DNA of 64,000 nt from the NCBI GenBank assembly GCA_016184455.1, contig JACPCS010000103.1, positions 1 to 64,000 of the forward strand. Reading direction: 5' to 3'. The DNA is from Acidobacteriota bacterium (lineage in GTDB: Bacteria > Acidobacteriota > Vicinamibacteria > Vicinamibacterales > UBA2999). The notes beneath the pieces were generated by a model. It was not told the origin of the DNA and ran no database searches. It was given only the letters and a program-made list of their open reading frames with translations. The position numbers were made by a program, and so were the translations under genes. This document shows, in pieces, positions 40,801 to 49,504 of this stretch. The stretch's first letter is position 1; each line of letters starts with the position of its first letter.

Positions 40801-41169
40801 CTGTCGGAGCGGCGCGCGAAGATGTCGCCGCTGCGCGACGTCGCGGGGATGCTGCGGTCGTTCAGCTACGCGGCGCTGACGGCGCTCAGCGCAGCGACGC
40901 TCACGCGCGCGGAAGACGTGGAGCGGCTGGCGCCATGGGCCGACGCCTGGGAAACGCGGGTGAGCGGTACCTTCCTCCACGCCTATCTCGATGCGGTGCG
41001 GCAGTCGCCGATCCTGCCGCCGCGCGTCGAGGATCTCGAGGCGCTCCTCGCGGTGTTCGTGCTCGACAAGGCGCTCTACGAGCTCGGGTACGAGCTGAAC
41101 AACCGTCCCGACTGGGTGCACATCCCGCTCGCGGGGCTGCTGCGTCTGCCGTCGCCGCTCGTCGCCTAG
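37837..41169 (+). CDS. treS: trehalose synthase / maltokinase fusion (TreS-Mak)
   Basis: N-term [37 protein letters not shown]; C-term maltokinase with [26 protein letters not shown]. Confidence 0.95.
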   Translation: [1110 protein letters not shown]

Positions 41170-41219
41170 ATCGTTCGGATCGTTCGGTCCGTTCGAATCG
41201 TTCGGATCGTTCGGGTCGT
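41169..41219. repeat. 9-bp tandem repeat (GATCGTTCG)n after treS stop
   Basis: GATCGTTCG GATCGTTCG GTCCGTTCG AATCGTTCG GATCGTTCG GGTCG. Confidence 0.9.
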
Positions 41220-41260
41220 GGCCTCGCTCTTGCACAACGCGTCCGCCGCTGGAGGCGACC

Positions 41261-41639
41261 ATGGCGATGCGCACCGTTCAGGATCTCTTCGAACACGAGC
41301 TGCAGGACATCTACGCCGGCGAGCAGGCGCTCGTCGATGCGCTCGCGCAGATGGCCGGGGAAAGCCGCGATCGCGAGATCAAGAAGGCGTACACGCGGCA
41401 CCGGCGCGAGACGCAGGGGCAGATCCGCCGGCTCCAGCGGATCTTCAGGCTGATCGGACGCCGGCCAGAAGGTCGAGCGCTACGAGATCTCGTCGTACGA
41501 GAACCTCATCGATATGGCCGACAAGCTCGGCCTCGCCGACGCGATCGACCTGCTCGAGCACACTCTGCAGGAGGAGGACGCCGCGCTCAACACGCTGAAG
41601 GTCTTCGCCTCCGAATTCGATGTGACCGAGGAGATGTAG
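41261..41639 (+). pseudogene. DUF892/YciF-like ferritin-like protein with internal deletion and frameshift
   Basis: Frame 1: MRTVQDLFEHELQDIYAGEQALVDALAQMAGESRDREIKKAYTRHRRETQGQIRRLQRIFRLIG; then another frame: GQKVERYEISSYENLIDMADKLGLADAIDLLEHTLQEEDAALNTLKVFA*. Confidence 0.8.
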
Positions 41640-41676
41640 ACGGAGGTAGAATCCGACTGATTGAGAGATTGTCACC

Positions 41677-41910
41677 ATGGCGAAGAAGAGTACCGATCCG
41701 GCGGCGCCCCGGACGACCACACGGCGCCGCGCAGCCGGCGCCACGCCGCCGCCAGGCTCCGCCGACGACAAGGCCGGCCGAAACCCGACGCACGACGAGA
41801 TCGCTGACGCGGCGTACCGCCGGTACCTGAGCCGCGGCGGCGAGCACGGCCGCGACTTCGACGACTGGCTCGAGGCCGAGCGGGAACTGCGCCAGCGAAC
41901 GTCGCAATGA
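41677..41910 (+). CDS. DUF2934 protein
   Basis: PTHDEIADAAYRRYLSRGGEHGRDFDDWLEAERELR. Confidence 0.85.
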   Translation: MAKKSTDPAAPRTTTRRRAAGATPPPGSADDKAGRNPTHDEIADAAYRRYLSRGGEHGRDFDDWLEAERELRQRTSQ

Positions 41911-41924
41911 CCAACGCCCATGTG

Positions 41925-41994
41925 CAACTTCCAACTTCCACCTCCCAAATGGCTGAGAGTTGGGGGTTCGGGAGTTGGGGTTTGAGATTTGCAG
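41925..41994. repeat. heptad repeat locus, inverted arms
   Basis: CAACTTC CAACTTC CACCTCC / spacer / TTGGGGG TTCGGGA GTTGGGG TTTGAGA TTTG. Confidence 0.7.
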
Positions 41995-42007
41995 ATGCCC
42001 CTTCCGT

Positions 42008-42853
42008 ATGGCGCGTGCACTCTGGAAGGGCTCGATCGCGTTCGGTCTCGTCAGCATCCCCGTCGAGCTCCACACGGCGGTCCGTGACTCCCGTCCGCGC
42101 TTCCGTCTGCTTCACGCTGACGATCGATCCCCGGTACGTTTCGAGCGCGTCTGCGCCCGCGAGGGCAAGACGGTCGCCTGGGACGAGCTGGTCAAGGGAT
42201 ACGAGTACGAGAAGGGCCGGTTCGTCGTGCTCACGAAGGAAGACTTCCGGGCGGCCGCGCTCGAGAAGACGCGGACGATCGACATCCGCAGCTTCGTCAA
42301 GGGGCCGGAGATCGACGATCGCTTCTTCGAGGCGTCGTACTTTCTGGTGCCCCCCAAGGGCAGCGAGCGCGCCTACGCGCTGCTGCGCGAAGCGATGCGC
42401 GGGGCGGATCTGGTCGGCATCGCGACGATCGTGCTCCGCGACGGGCAGCACCTGGCCGCGCTCGAAGTGGTCGGCGACGCGATCGTCCTCACGCAGATGC
42501 GCTATCCCGAAGAGCTCGTCGATACGTCCGTCTACACGTTTCCGGCCGCGAAGGATCTCCGGAAACCGGAGCTGGAGATGGCGCGGACGCTCGTCGAGAA
42601 CCTGGCCGACCAGTGGGACCCGACGCAGTACAGTGATCAGTACCGCGAGAACCTGATGCGCATCATCCGCGCGCGCATGAAGGGCACCGAGCCGAAGCTG
42701 GTCGAGGCGGTGGAGCCGCGCGAGGCCGAAGTGGTCGACCTGATGGAGCGGCTGCGGCGCTCGCTCGAGGCGTCGGGCGCCGGGGCCCGCAAGCCCGCCC
42801 GCGCCCGGGCGCGGAAGACCACGCCGAAGGCCAAGCGGACACGGGCCGCGTAA
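42008..42853 (+). CDS. ku: NHEJ DNA end-binding protein Ku
   Basis: MARALWKGSIAFGLVSIPVELHTAV...KTVAWDELVKGYEYEKGRFVVLTKEDF...YRENLMRIIRARMKG. Confidence 0.95.
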   Translation: MARALWKGSIAFGLVSIPVELHTAVRDSRPRFRLLHADDRSPVRFERVCAREGKTVAWDELVKGYEYEKGRFVVLTKEDFRAAALEKTRTIDIRSFVKGPEIDDRFFEASYFLVPPKGSERAYALLREAMRGADLVGIATIVLRDGQHLAALEVVGDAIVLTQMRYPEELVDTSVYTFPAAKDLRKPELEMARTLVENLADQWDPTQYSDQYRENLMRIIRARMKGTEPKLVEAVEPREAEVVDLMERLRRSLEASGAGARKPARARARKTTPKAKRTRAA

Positions 42854-42854
42854 G

Positions 42855-42884
42855 CCACGCACGACTCACGACGCACACCTCACG
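42855..42884. repeat. heptad repeat locus, direct, spanning ku stop to ligD start
   Basis: CCACGCA CGACTCA CGACGCA CACCTCA CG|ATG. Confidence 0.75.
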
Positions 42885-44894
42885 ATGCTCTGGCGGGACG
42901 ACCCGGCCGCCGTAAGGCCGATGCTGGCGACGACGGCGGTCGCGCCGCTCGAGGCGGGCGATCTCGCGTACGAGCCGAAGTACGACGGTATTCGCGCCAT
43001 CGCGGCCATGGAGCCGGGTGGCGCCGTGCGGTTCTGGTCGCGCCTCGGCAACGAGAAGACCGCGCAGTTTCCGGAGGTTGCCGGCGCGCTCCGTCAGTGG
43101 GCGCGCCGCCTCGATCGGCCGGTCGTCGTCGACGGCGAGATCGTGGCCACCGACGAGGACGGCAGGCCGCTCGGCTTTCAGCGGCTGCAGGGGCGGATTC
43201 ACCTGAAGGCGGCGCCCCGTAAGGGGGCGCCCGTCACCTACATCGTCTTTGATCTCCTGCGCGACGGCGATGAGGACCTGCGCGCGCGTCCGCTGCGCGA
43301 GCGGCGCGCGCGGCTCGAAGCGCTCATCGACCGGAGCGGCAACACGCATGTACGTCCGAGCGAGCAGGTGATTGGCGACGGCCGCGCGCTGCACGCGCGG
43401 GCGCAGGCCGAAGGCTGGGAAGGGCTCATCGCCAAGCGGCTCGACTCGCGCTACGCGGCGGGCCGCCGCTCCCCCGACTGGCGCAAGCTGAAGCTCGTGC
43501 GCCGGCAGGCCTGCGTGGTCGGCGGCTGGACCGATCCGCGCGGCTCGCGGCCGTTCTTCGGCGCGCTGCTGCTTGGCGTGTACGACGAACGCGGACGGCT
43601 GCAGTACGTCGGCCATACCGGCGCCGGCTTCACGGACGCCGAGCTCGGACGCGTCTGGAAGCGGCTGCACGCGCTCGAGACGAAGACGTCGCCGTTTGCC
43701 GTGACGCCTCGCACCAACGAGCGCCCGCACTGGACGCGCCCCGAGCTCGTCGCCGAGGTGAAGTTCACCGAGTGGACCGCGGACGGCCGGCTGCGTCACC
43801 CGACCTACCTCGGCCTGCGCGACGACATGCGGCCCCAGGACGTGCGCAAGGAACCGGACACGCTGCTCGAGAAGCCTGTGGCGCGGGCCGAACGCGCCTC
43901 GGCGGCCGATCGGAGAACGCGGCCGCGGATCTCGCCGACGGCGATCGGTCGGCTGCTCGAGCAGATCGACGCGATCGAGCGCGGCCGCGGCGACGGCGTG
44001 CTCGAGCTGCCCGGCGGCGACCGCCTCGAGGTGACCAATCTCCGCAAGGTGTTCTGGGGGCGGCTGAAGCTCACCAAAGCTGATCTCTTCCGCCACTACA
44101 TTCGCGTCGCGCCGTACATCCTGCCGGCGATCGCCGATCGTCCGCTGGTGATGAAGCGCTATCCGAACGGCGTCGACGCGAAGCCGTTCTATCAGCACCG
44201 CGCGCCCGACCGGCGCCCCGCCGGCGTGCGCGTCGAGTATGCGACCAGCGAGTCCGAGACGCGGCCCCATCTCGTCGGCGGATCGCTCACCACGCTCCTC
44301 TACACCGTGCAGCTGGCCGCCATCTCGCAGGATCCCTGGTTCTCGCGCGTGCAGTCGGAGGACGTGGTCGACCACGTGGCGTTCGACCTGGATCCGCCCG
44401 AGGATGCGCCGTTCTCGCGCGTGCGCGACGCGGCGCGCTGGGTGCGCGACGAGCTGCAGACGCTCGGGGCGCCGGCGTGCGCGAAGACCTCGGGCGCGGG
44501 CGGGCTGCACGTCTACGTGCCGATGCCGCCGGATACGCCGTATCAGGCGGGGCTGCTGTTCTGCCAGATCGTGGCGACAATCGTCGCGCGGAAGCACCCG
44601 AAAGCCGCCACCATCGAGCGGTCGCTCGCGGCGCGGGGACGGCGCATCTACGTCGACTCCCTGCAGAACGTCCGCGGCAAGACGCTGGCGAGCGTCTACA
44701 GCGCGCGCGCCAACGCGTTTGCCGGCGTCTCGACGCCGGTGACGTGGGCGGAGATTGACGAGGGCGTGTCGCCGCGCGACTTCACGATCCGCACCTTTGC
44801 CGCGCGGCTCGAGGCCGTGGGCGATCTGTGGGCGGCGCTGCGCCGATCGAAGGGAGCAAATCTGCGGGCGGTGATGCAGTACGCAGAACCGTGA
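42885..44894 (+). CDS. ligD: ATP-dependent DNA ligase D (ligase + polymerase domains)
   Basis: YEPKYDGIRAIAAMEPGGAVRFWSRLGNEKT...EGWEGLIAKRLDSRYAAGRRSPDWRKLK; C-term LigD polymerase VTNLRKVFWGRLKLTKADLFRHY...DHVAFDLDPPE. Confidence 0.95.
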   Translation: MLWRDDPAAVRPMLATTAVAPLEAGDLAYEPKYDGIRAIAAMEPGGAVRFWSRLGNEKTAQFPEVAGALRQWARRLDRPVVVDGEIVATDEDGRPLGFQRLQGRIHLKAAPRKGAPVTYIVFDLLRDGDEDLRARPLRERRARLEALIDRSGNTHVRPSEQVIGDGRALHARAQAEGWEGLIAKRLDSRYAAGRRSPDWRKLKLVRRQACVVGGWTDPRGSRPFFGALLLGVYDERGRLQYVGHTGAGFTDAELGRVWKRLHALETKTSPFAVTPRTNERPHWTRPELVAEVKFTEWTADGRLRHPTYLGLRDDMRPQDVRKEPDTLLEKPVARAERASAADRRTRPRISPTAIGRLLEQIDAIERGRGDGVLELPGGDRLEVTNLRKVFWGRLKLTKADLFRHYIRVAPYILPAIADRPLVMKRYPNGVDAKPFYQHRAPDRRPAGVRVEYATSESETRPHLVGGSLTTLLYTVQLAAISQDPWFSRVQSEDVVDHVAFDLDPPEDAPFSRVRDAARWVRDELQTLGAPACAKTSGAGGLHVYVPMPPDTPYQAGLLFCQIVATIVARKHPKAATIERSLAARGRRIYVDSLQNVRGKTLASVYSARANAFAGVSTPVTWAEIDEGVSPRDFTIRTFAARLEAVGDLWAALRRSKGANLRAVMQYAEP

Positions 44895-44897
44895 ACC

Positions 44898-44940
44898 ACG
44901 ACGCGCACGAAGCACACGAATCGTCTCGTTTCGTTTCGTG
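44898..44940. repeat. imperfect inverted heptad-like repeat after ligD
   Basis: CACGACGCGCACGAAGCACACGA / TCGTCTCGTTTCGTTTCGTG; register less clean than the other loci. Confidence 0.4.
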
Positions 44941-44995
44941 ACCTCTCCCAGTCGAGCTCGGAAAACGGCATCGGACACCTCCGACGGCCGTGAAT

Positions 44996-47146
44996 TCAAA
45001 ACGTAAACCGGACCTCGCCGACGACCTGCCGCTTCAGCACGTCGCCGAAGATGTGCTGCATGACGTCCTGATCGGCCAGGTTCGTCACCTTGAGGCTCGT
45101 GATGACCCGCTCGCCGGCCCAGCGGACGCCGAAGCCGGCGTTCACGATCGTGTACGGCTCCGTCACGCCCGCGAATCGCGCGTCGAGCACGTCCTGCCAG
45201 TACGCCTCGTCCGTGTGGTTGACGCTCAGGTTGCCGAGCACGCGGCGATAGCTGACGTCGAATCCCGCGTTGAACCGGTTCTTCGGCGGCCAGTTGATGT
45301 CGTCGATCGTCGTCCCCGGCGGCAGATCCTCCGCCACCGGCTTCGCCTGGTACGAGTAGTTGGTGAAGACCGTGAGCGAGCGGTTCACCGTGAGATCGAC
45401 GCCCAGCTCGACGCCCTTGTCTTTGATCGTCCCGAGGTTCAGGTACGTGAAGCGCGACGGCAGTACGACCGGCGGAGTCAGCCCTGCGAGCACGCCGAGG
45501 ATGGCGGGCGGCAGCGGCCAGCCGGGCGGCGGGCTCGCGGGCGTGAACGCCGCCACCGGCGTGAAGTAGATGCCGTCGTCGGTCACGTTGTAGTAGAAGG
45601 CGGCCGTCACGGTCGCGCGCCCGCCCAGAACACCCGTGTACCCCACCTCGTAGGCCGTCATCGTCTCCTGCTTGAGTTCCGGGTTGCCGACGGCGCGAAT
45701 CGGGAAGACGAAGCGCGCGAGCGCCGGCGACAGCGCGCTGAGGTTCACCTCGTTCAGCACCGTCGTGTCGATGTGATTGTTGATGAACGACGGCGCGCGG
45801 AACGCGCGGTTGAACGACACGCGGAATGTCTGCGCCTGGACCGGCTTCACCATGAACGTCGTCCGCGGCGAGAACACCGCATCGTCAATCGAGGAGAACT
45901 TGTCGACGCGTCCGCCGACGACCCAGCGGAAGTGGTTGCCGAAGAAGATCTCGTCCTGGATGTAGCCGCCCCCCTCGTTGCGGTCGTCGCCGGCGGGCGC
46001 CAGCGAGATGTCGAACGCGTTGTGGCGGTAATTGCCGCCGAACGCGAGCACGTGGCGCGTGCCGATCGATCGGGCGTCGGCCGCCTCGATGTCGAAGGTC
46101 TTGGTATCGAAGACGAGCGGCAGCGGCCGGCCGTTCGGCTGGAACGCCAGCAGGTTCGACGCGCTGCCGTCGAGCAGGTTCGTGAAGAAGGCGATCCGCC
46201 TCGCGCCGTTCTGGTACCGGGTGGAGAAGTAGCTCATCCGCGAGTCGCTCGAGATATCGAACGGCCCGATGCCGCTGTGAATGATGCCTTCGGTGCCGGC
46301 GATGCCGCCGCTGAAGGAGACCGTACCGCCGCTGGCGATGTCGTAGTCGACGCGCGCGTCGAATTTCGGCTGCGAGGTCCCTTCGTTCGTGAACGGCGGA
46401 TAGGGTGTGCGGAACGAGTTCGCAATTGTCCCCACGGGCCTGGGCAGCGGGTCCTGGGTCAAGTAGCCGGCCGACAGCTTGTAGGCCCAGCGATCGTTGA
46501 CCGCCTGCGCGTGCGAGCCGTTGACGTAGAACAGTGAGCCGCTGTCGCGATCGACGCCCTGGGCGCTCCGGTTGAACGCGCCGGCCCCGATCGTCACCGT
46601 CGTGGGCGCCTGCGCGGCGAGCTCGCGCGGCGACCGCGTGATCACGTTGATGACACCGGTCATCGCATTCGCGCCCCACACGGCGGAGGCGGGCCCGCGG
46701 ATCACCTCGATCTGGCGGATCTCGGGCAGGTTGGTCGGCACCAGATCCCACATGACCATGCCGAAGAAGTCGAGGTAGACGCTGCGGCCGTCGACGAGCG
46801 CGAGCTGGGAGGTCGCGAGCGTGGACGTGGCGCCACGGGTGGTGATGTTGATGTCGCGCGCCGAGCCCTGCGACACGTTGATGCCGGGCACGGTCCGGAG
46901 CAGGTCGCCCATGTTCGTCGTCGGCGAATTCTGAATCGTCGTCGTCGGAACGAGCGTGACCGCGGCAGGGGCATTGACCAGCTGCTGTTCGGTGCGCGAC
47001 GCGGTGACGACGACCTGTTCCTCGTACGACACCGGCTGGTCCTGCTCCTGGTTGTCAGCCGGCGGTGTCTGCGCGGGCGCCTGCTGGGCGACGAGCGGCG
47101 TGGCAGTCACCAGCATGGCGACGACGATGAAAAGGCGCAGCAGCAT
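44996..47146 (-). CDS. TonB-dependent receptor
   Basis: plug domain EEQVVVTASRTEQQLVNAPAAVTLVPTTTIQ...RQIEVIRGPASAVWGANAMTGVINVITRSPRE; C-terminal GEVRFTF. Confidence 0.92.
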   Translation of the reverse strand: MLLRLFIVVAMLVTATPLVAQQAPAQTPPADNQEQDQPVSYEEQVVVTASRTEQQLVNAPAAVTLVPTTTIQNSPTTNMGDLLRTVPGINVSQGSARDINITTRGATSTLATSQLALVDGRSVYLDFFGMVMWDLVPTNLPEIRQIEVIRGPASAVWGANAMTGVINVITRSPRELAAQAPTTVTIGAGAFNRSAQGVDRDSGSLFYVNGSHAQAVNDRWAYKLSAGYLTQDPLPRPVGTIANSFRTPYPPFTNEGTSQPKFDARVDYDIASGGTVSFSGGIAGTEGIIHSGIGPFDISSDSRMSYFSTRYQNGARRIAFFTNLLDGSASNLLAFQPNGRPLPLVFDTKTFDIEAADARSIGTRHVLAFGGNYRHNAFDISLAPAGDDRNEGGGYIQDEIFFGNHFRWVVGGRVDKFSSIDDAVFSPRTTFMVKPVQAQTFRVSFNRAFRAPSFINNHIDTTVLNEVNLSALSPALARFVFPIRAVGNPELKQETMTAYEVGYTGVLGGRATVTAAFYYNVTDDGIYFTPVAAFTPASPPPGWPLPPAILGVLAGLTPPVVLPSRFTYLNLGTIKDKGVELGVDLTVNRSLTVFTNYSYQAKPVAEDLPPGTTIDDINWPPKNRFNAGFDVSYRRVLGNLSVNHTDEAYWQDVLDARFAGVTEPYTIVNAGFGVRWAGERVITSLKVTNLADQDVMQHIFGDVLKRQVVGEVRFTF

Positions 47147-47269
47147 CGGGATGATCTCCTTCGATCGGATCGCGGGGGCGAGCGGAGCTATTGTCAGCCG
47201 CCCGTCTAGTATATTGTTGCCGGTGGAGGCGCAAGGCGGAAAAACCCGCGTGATATGATGGCCATTCAT

Positions 47270-47346
<77 letters not shown>

Positions 47347-47448
47347 GCCTTCCTCCCCTGACGAATACCGCCCCTTCTCAGGAGCCAGGTTGCTGCGCCT
47401 CGTGATATAAACCTGCCCATCCGGACAGTCGAAAGAGGAATTCTGGAG

Positions 47449-48568
47449 ATGATGGGCAGTCGTTTCAGTCGACGTCCATTCCGCACGCTTGTCCCTGGCG
47501 CGGCAATAGCCGCTTCGTTGGCTGGCGCCGCCGGTCTGAGTGCCCAGGCGCAAAGCGCTGCGGCTGCGGACCACGCACGGGGCTCCTTGAGAGCGAATGA
47601 TCCCGTCGCTCCCGGGCTCGCCACCAGAGCGCGGTTGATCGAAGGCTACGGCAACCTGCCTCTCAATTTTGAGGTCAATCACGGTCAAAGTGCCCCGGAG
47701 GTCAAGTTTCTCGCACGTGGGACCGGATACAGCCTCTTTCTGACATCGAACGAGACGCTCCTTGTTCTCGGCCCGTCGAACGCAGCCCGGCGAAGCACGA
47801 GCGCGCTGCTGCGAATGAGATTGGTCAAGGCCAACCCCGTGCCGCAGGCGACTGGGCAGGACGAACTGCCCGGCAAGAGCAACTACTTCATTGGCCACGA
47901 CCCGGCAGGGTGGCGCACGAACATTCCCACGTACGCCAAGGTCGCATACAAGGACGTGTATCCAGGCGTCGAGTGATTCTTTTGGCTCCGGCGGCATCGC
48001 CGTGCGCGCGGGGAGTGCCTACGTTGCAGGCACCACATTCTCGACCGATTTCCCGACGACCGCAGGGGCCGTCCAGACGACGTACGGCGGCAATGACGAT
48101 TCCTTCATTGTCAAGTTCGACTTCGTGGGGCCCCCCGCGAGGCTGACGCTCTCTCCGTCGAACGCCACCAACCCCGTCAACACCCAGCACTGCGTCACGG
48201 CCACGGTTCAGGACGCGTCTGCCAATCCAACCCCGAACATCACGGTGCACTTCGGCGTGACCGGCGCGATCACGGCCAGTGATTCGGCGACCACCGACAG
48301 CGGCGGACAGGCCGGGTTCTGTTACGGCGGGCCGGCCATCGCCGGCACGGATGCCATCACGGCCTACGCCGATACGGACAACGACTCGACCCGCGACGTC
48401 GCTGAGCCATCCGATGCCGCGACGAAGATCTGGTTCGTGCCGCTGCCGACATCCGCGGACCAGTGCAAGAACGGCGGCTGGCAGGCCTTTGGCGTCTTCA
48501 AGAATCAAGGCGACTGCGTCAGTTTTGTTGCGACTGCGGGCAGGAACGCGCCCTCTCAGCTGCCGTGA
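47449..48568 (+). pseudogene. SBBP beta-propeller (DUF7948) protein, internally deleted and frameshifted
   Basis: N-term NHGQSAPEVKFLARGTGYSLFLTSNE...AYKDVYPGVE* then other frame GSGGIAVRAGSAYVAGTTFSTDFPTTAGAVQTTYGGNDDSFIVKFD...APSQLP*. Confidence 0.82.
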
Positions 48569-48630
48569 TCCGTCTTCGAGCCTACGCGTGCACCGTCGCG
48601 TGGCCCTTCCCGCAAGTGATACGATGAGTC

Positions 48631-48692
48631 GTGATTGTTGATTCGTGATCTGCGATTTCAAGTCGACAATCACGAATCGCGAATCGTCAATG
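48631..48692. repeat. heptad repeat locus, inverted arms
   Basis: GTGATTG TTGATTC GTGATCT GCGATTT CAAGTCG ACAATCA CGAATCG CGAATCG TCAATG; 7-bp register continuous. Confidence 0.82.
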
Positions 48693-48696
48693 TCAA

Positions 48697-48773
<77 letters not shown>

Positions 48774-48779
48774 CTTTTT

Positions 48780-48990
48780 CAAGGTCGGTGTGACACTGGT
48801 GTGACACTCCGTCCGGCCATCCTGGGCACCGGTGACGAGCCGTAGGCTTCGTCGCCGCGTCCAACTCACTTCCAATCCCTTCCGCAATTCTTCGTCGGTC
48901 ACGTTCAGGTAGCGCTGTGTCTGCTGGACGCTCGCATGGCCGAGCATCAACTGAATGATCCTGATATCCACGCCGTCAGCGAGCAGCCGC
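48780..48990 (-). pseudogene. tyrosine integrase C-terminal remnant
   Basis: [46 protein letters not shown]-terminal catalytic parts absent. Confidence 0.8.
48786..48807. repeat. tandem 11-bp direct repeat at left att junction
   Basis: CGGTGTGACAC TGGTGTGACAC, starting 13 nt after tRNA CCA. Confidence 0.8.
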
Positions 48991-49249
48991 ACGCGGGCGG
49001 TCCGCTTCTTCCTTTCGTCTGTTGTTCCTCCTTTCCTTAAAGTCCGCAAGTCCATCGGTTCACAACGCGGCCTGTCCATCAAGCTGATCGGCCTGTGGGT
49101 GAACCGCGGACACGGCATGTGGATCAGGCTGCGCGCAACGTGAATTCGACCCGGATGGCATCGAACGGGAAGGTCACCCGGTTCGCCTCGGTCCTTTCTC
49201 GCTAGGAACGTTCCAAACAGTACATACCTGTGCATTCCAACCTGTCAGG

Positions 49250-49504
49250 ATGGGGTCGCTTATCAGTCTGAGGGATGCGATGCCGAGATCTGAAGTTTCG
49301 CGTGACGCACGTCGCACACAGCGGCGGCCCGGCCGAGCGGAATTGCCCGATGCCGTCGAAGGTCAGCTCGAAGAGATCTGCCACGACCTTGCCGTGCAGG
49401 TAAAGCGGATGCGACAGCTGCAGGAGCAAGCGGACGAGTTGCGGACGGCGCTCCGCAGGTGGGCGGGCGCGTCCCCAGCGGATTCCCACGTCAGAACCGA
49501 CTAA
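49250..49504 (+). CDS. small hypothetical coiled-coil-like protein
   Basis: 84 aa, AVEGQLEEICHDLAVQVKRMRQLQEQADELRTALRRW. Confidence 0.45.
   Translation: MGSLISLRDAMPRSEVSRDARRTQRRPGRAELPDAVEGQLEEICHDLAVQVKRMRQLQEQADELRTALRRWAGASPADSHVRTD

Noticed and set aside
37831-41274. 1147-aa minus-strand ORF opposite treS-mak
   Set aside because: Shadow ORF from high GC codon bias; plus-strand TreS-Mak is clearly homologous to known families and the antisense translation is low-complexity Arg/Val/His-rich.
44990-46537. 515-aa plus-strand ORF opposite the TonB receptor
   Set aside because: Shadow ORF; the minus-strand TonB-dependent receptor has plug and barrel signatures.
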